NCBI GenBank assembly: GCA_037141255.1
Contig: JBAXCX010000066.1
Span: 1-16,377 of the forward strand
Direction: 5' to 3'
Length of the DNA stretch: 16,377 bases
Origin: IMCC26207 sp037141255
Lineage (GTDB): Bacteria; Actinomycetota; Acidimicrobiia; Acidimicrobiales; Microtrichaceae
Positions 14,624 to 16,377 of this stretch are shown here, piece by piece. Position numbers and translations under genes: made by a program. The notes under the pieces were generated by a model. The model had not been told where the DNA came from. It saw only the letters and a program-made list of their open reading frames with translations, and ran no database searches. Every line of letters starts with the position of its first letter. Within the stretch, counting starts at the first letter, position 1.

Positions 14624-15466
14624 CTACTGTTCCCGCAGGAACCGCTCAACCTCTTCTACTAAGTCATCCGCAGATTGAATGGAGCCAGCGTTGTGATCAT
14701 GCTGCTGCTCAAGATGCCGGACGTAGTCACTGGTGGTTTCATCCTCGGACACCAGAGTGGTGATCTCTTGTTCATATGCGGCTGCAGCGGTAACGAGGCC
14801 ATCTGCATCAAGGGTGAGTTCGGTGACCTCCGCGATTCGGCGGACCAGAGCGAGCGCGGCCTTCGGCGAGGTGGCTGATGGAACATAAGCAGGAACTGCC
14901 GCCCACAACGAGGCGGAATCAATCTGAGCAGCCACACACTCGGTGTGCAGTACCCCCACGATTCCAGTTGGTCCCTCATAGTGGGCTTGGTCAAGCTCAA
15001 AGCGGTCAATCACGGACTGCTGATAGGCGTTTCCAAACACGGGGGTTGGCCGAGTGTGGGCAACGTCGGCGAGTAGCGACCCCAGCGTCATCACCATGCT
15101 GCACTCCAACTGCGTGGCGACCTGCAGAATCTGACTACAAAAGCTGCGCCACTTGAGTTGTGGTTCCACCCCGCGCATCAAGATCACCCCACCGGGTGCA
15201 TCCGGAGGAGTTGCCCAAAAGAAGCTATTTTTTGGCCAGTCGATCGTCCTGCGAAGCCCACCGAGGCTGCGCACGTGGGGTCGGGTGGCGGTGAAGTCGT
15301 AGAACTCTTCAGGATCAATCTGGGCAAACTCGCGACCTTGCCACTGGTCAGTCAGAAACTGCACAGCAGAGGTGGCGGCGTCTGCAGCATCATTCCAGCC
15401 CTCGAACGCAACGATCATTACCGGTCGATCTCCCGCCGGGCGATCCGTCCACAACAGATGACTCAT
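14624..15466 (-). CDS. PAC2 family protein
   Basis: This 280-aa protein is of the PAC2 (proteasome assembly chaperone 2-like) family found throughout actinobacteria; its biochemical role is not established. Characteristic stretches are VMIVAFEGWNDAADAAT (about 16-32), DPEEFYDF (51-58), LMRGVEPQLKWRSF (96-109), TLGSLLADVAHTRP (127-140), EGPTGIVGVLH (164-174) and ASLWAAVPAYV. The C-terminus is acidic (DDLVEEVERFLREQ). I chose ATG 15464-15466, giving MSHLLWTDRP, because that matches the usual family start; the frame stays open to ATG 15512-15514, which would leave only 6 bp to the divergent GNAT gene. It converges on the Mrp operon. Confidence 0.88.
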   Translation of the reverse strand: MSHLLWTDRPAGDRPVMIVAFEGWNDAADAATSAVQFLTDQWQGREFAQIDPEEFYDFTATRPHVRSLGGLRRTIDWPKNSFFWATPPDAPGGVILMRGVEPQLKWRSFCSQILQVATQLECSMVMTLGSLLADVAHTRPTPVFGNAYQQSVIDRFELDQAHYEGPTGIVGVLHTECVAAQIDSASLWAAVPAYVPSATSPKAALALVRRIAEVTELTLDADGLVTAAAAYEQEITTLVSEDETTSDYVRHLEQQHDHNAGSIQSADDLVEEVERFLREQ

Positions 15467-15508
15467 CGAGTTCACGGTATCGGTCTCATCTGGATACTCC
15501 ACCGGGCC

Positions 15509-15514
15509 TATCAT
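15509..15514 (+). promoter_or_regulatory. Candidate -10 box of a leaderless GNAT transcript
   Basis: TATCAT, five of six to TATAAT, is separated by 6 nt (TCAGGC) from the A of ATG 15521. That is the -10 to start-site distance, so the mRNA would begin at or near the start codon. Leaderless transcripts are frequent in actinobacteria. No ribosome binding site precedes the ATG, which agrees. No -35 was identified. Confidence 0.4.
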
Positions 15515-15520
15515 TCAGGC

Positions 15521-15967
15521 ATGGTTCACGTTGAGGAGTGCACAGTGGTCACCACCGAGTTGGTTGAGGCTCTTGCGCACCTGATCCCTCAGTTGTCAGC
15601 ATCATCCGCGGTTCCGACTGCAGCTGAACTAGAAGAAATGCTGGGAGCAGGAGCGAGTCACTTGCTTGTGGCTCGCTATGATTCTGGTCCGATTCTTGGC
15701 TGCATGACGCTGGTGGTATTCCGGATCCCAACAGGGGTGCGCGCGTGGATAGAAGATGTCGTGGTGGATTCTTCCGCTCGTGGCAAAGGTGTGGGCGAGG
15801 CGCTCAATGCTGCAGCGCTCGAACTTGCGGCGGGCCTTGGAGCGAGAACGGTTGACCTCACTTCTCGACCATCTCGTGAAGCTGCAAATCGTCTGTATCG
15901 CAGGCTCGGATTCGTCGAACGCGAGACCAACGTGTACCGCTGGTCACCCAAGGCTGAACTCGGCTAG
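15521..15967 (+). CDS. GNAT family N-acetyltransferase
   Basis: This 148-aa single-domain acetyltransferase is of the GNAT superfamily; it would transfer an acetyl group from acetyl-CoA to an unknown amine. The acetyl-CoA pyrophosphate loop is RGKGVG at residues 87-92, following IEDVVVDSSA; NRLYRRLGF at 123-131 is the late GNAT motif. ATG 15521 gives MVHVEECTVVTTELVEAL, a normal N-terminus; the frame remains open much further upstream but runs antisense to the PAC2 gene. It is divergent from PAC2 with a 54-bp gap and converges with the PPOX gene 15 bp downstream. Confidence 0.9.
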   Translation: MVHVEECTVVTTELVEALAHLIPQLSASSAVPTAAELEEMLGAGASHLLVARYDSGPILGCMTLVVFRIPTGVRAWIEDVVVDSSARGKGVGEALNAAALELAAGLGARTVDLTSRPSREAANRLYRRLGFVERETNVYRWSPKAELG

Positions 15968-15982
15968 CCGCCTCGCCCACGC

Positions 15983-16377
15983 CTACTTGCTGCGAGGGAC
16001 TGTGCTGCGAGGGACTGTGCTGCGAGGGACTTCACGGCGTTCCATTTTTGGGATACCTGGCGTGGTGTCGTTCACTGCCCAACTGATGATTACCTCGGGC
16101 GTAATGCGAAACCGCGGGGCACCGTTGACCTGCTCGATTTCCGCAGTCCCGGTGATCTTGATCCCGCGTGGCGACCACGGATCAATAGTTGCTAGGTCGT
16201 CAATGACGAGCGTGGCACGCGGGTTGTTCTGGATATTGCGGTATCGAACCGTGTGGGTGATATCGAACCCAGCGGTGACAATCGCGTCGCCTTCAACTTC
16301 AAAGATCACTGGTGCCACATCAGGCTTCCCCGATGCTGACGCGGTGGCGAAACGCATGAGCGGCTGCGAGCCTAAAT
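15983..16377 (-). CDS. PPOX-fold F420-dependent (OxyR-like) protein, 5' end missing
   Basis: The frame runs off the right edge of the window, so the true start is outside: reading upstream of the internal Met at 16355-16357 gives LGSQPL, the normal lead-in of these proteins. The visible part (131 codons) shows RFATASASGKPDVAPV, VRYRNIQNNPRATLVIDDL, IDPWSPRGIKITGTAE and RITPEVIISWAVN, matching the split-barrel pyridoxamine-oxidase-like fold, closest to the PPOX class F420-dependent group. Such enzymes bind F420 or FMN; the cofactor here is not proven. The C-terminus carries three VPRS(T/K) repeats encoded by a 15-bp duplication, probably a non-essential extension. Confidence 0.8.
   Translation of the reverse strand, partial: LGSQPLMRFATASASGKPDVAPVIFEVEGDAIVTAGFDITHTVRYRNIQNNPRATLVIDDLATIDPWSPRGIKITGTAEIEQVNGAPRFRITPEVIISWAVNDTTPGIPKMERREVPRSTVPRSTVPRSK
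15988..16032. repeat. 15-bp tandem repeat, three units, at the 3' end of the PPOX gene
   Basis: TGCTGCGAGGGACTG is present at 15988-16002 and 16003-16017, and with one final-base change at 16018-16032. The period of five codons adds VPRST-type repeats to the end of the protein without a frameshift. The array stops 3 bp before the stop codon at 15983-15985 on the - strand. Confidence 0.93.

Noticed and set aside
14629..14642. GTTCC-CGCA-GGAAC stem-loop between mrpG and the PAC2 gene
   Set aside because: The stem is only 5 bp, lies inside PAC2 coding sequence and has no T-run, so it is not supported as a terminator.
15158..15520. Long N-terminal extension of the GNAT gene
   Set aside because: It is antisense to the well-supported PAC2 gene and has no domain; the family-like N-terminus begins at 15521.

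Overview
The window looks like chromosomal DNA of a moderate-GC member of the Actinomycetota. The evidence is a stand-alone GroEL gene under CIRCE control, an actinobacterial-type HemQ (coproporphyrin heme pathway), a DUF2993/LmeA-like protein, a PPOX-fold protein of the F420-dependent OxyR-like group, an actinobacterial PAC2 protein, and 4-nt ATGA/GTGA gene overlaps throughout. Family names come from reading the translations; no database search was possible. There is no mobile element, RNA gene or CRISPR array that I can support. I did not see a clearly new multi-gene system; the candidates for novelty are listed as findings.

Layout. (1) Positions 1-413 hold no confident gene: a C-rich stretch that may end an upstream gene, a perfect stem-loop, then two back-to-back short tandem arrays (13-bp and 15-bp units) that run into the start of a TauE/SafE permease gene. 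That gene carries a third repeat in its central linker. (2) Positions 1395-3110: two CIRCE-type operators in tandem, groL without groES, and a hairpin across the groL stop codon. (3) Positions 3165-5447: a tight + strand group of hemQ, a DUF2993 protein, an uncharacterised 165-aa protein and a 109-aa receiver-like protein. A possible tiny Cys-containing protein lies back to back on the - strand. (4) Positions 5583-8709: a roughly 310-bp regulatory stretch with GlnR-like half-sites and a dyad, then the P-II gene glnB, a 16-bp tandem array that begins in the glnB stop region, and glnD, which modifies P-II. (5) Positions 8719-14616: a complete seven-gene Mrp cation/proton antiporter operon, mrpABCDEFG, starting 9 bp after glnD. 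All six internal junctions overlap by 4 nt. (6) Positions 14624-16377: a convergent PAC2-family gene, a divergent GNAT acetyltransferase gene with a leaderless-type promoter, and an F420/FMN-type PPOX gene cut by the window end, whose 3' end carries a short in-frame repeat.

Working together: GlnB and GlnD form the nitrogen-sensing pair (T-loop Tyr51 is present, and GlnD keeps its nucleotidyltransferase, HD and two ACT domains). The seven Mrp subunits should form one membrane complex exporting Na+ or another monovalent cation in exchange for protons. GroEL and HemQ are housekeeping functions. A recurring oddity is a set of short tandem duplications (13-18 bp units) at gene boundaries and in a linker: 157-260, 316-435, 828-960, 6222-6317 and 15988-16032.
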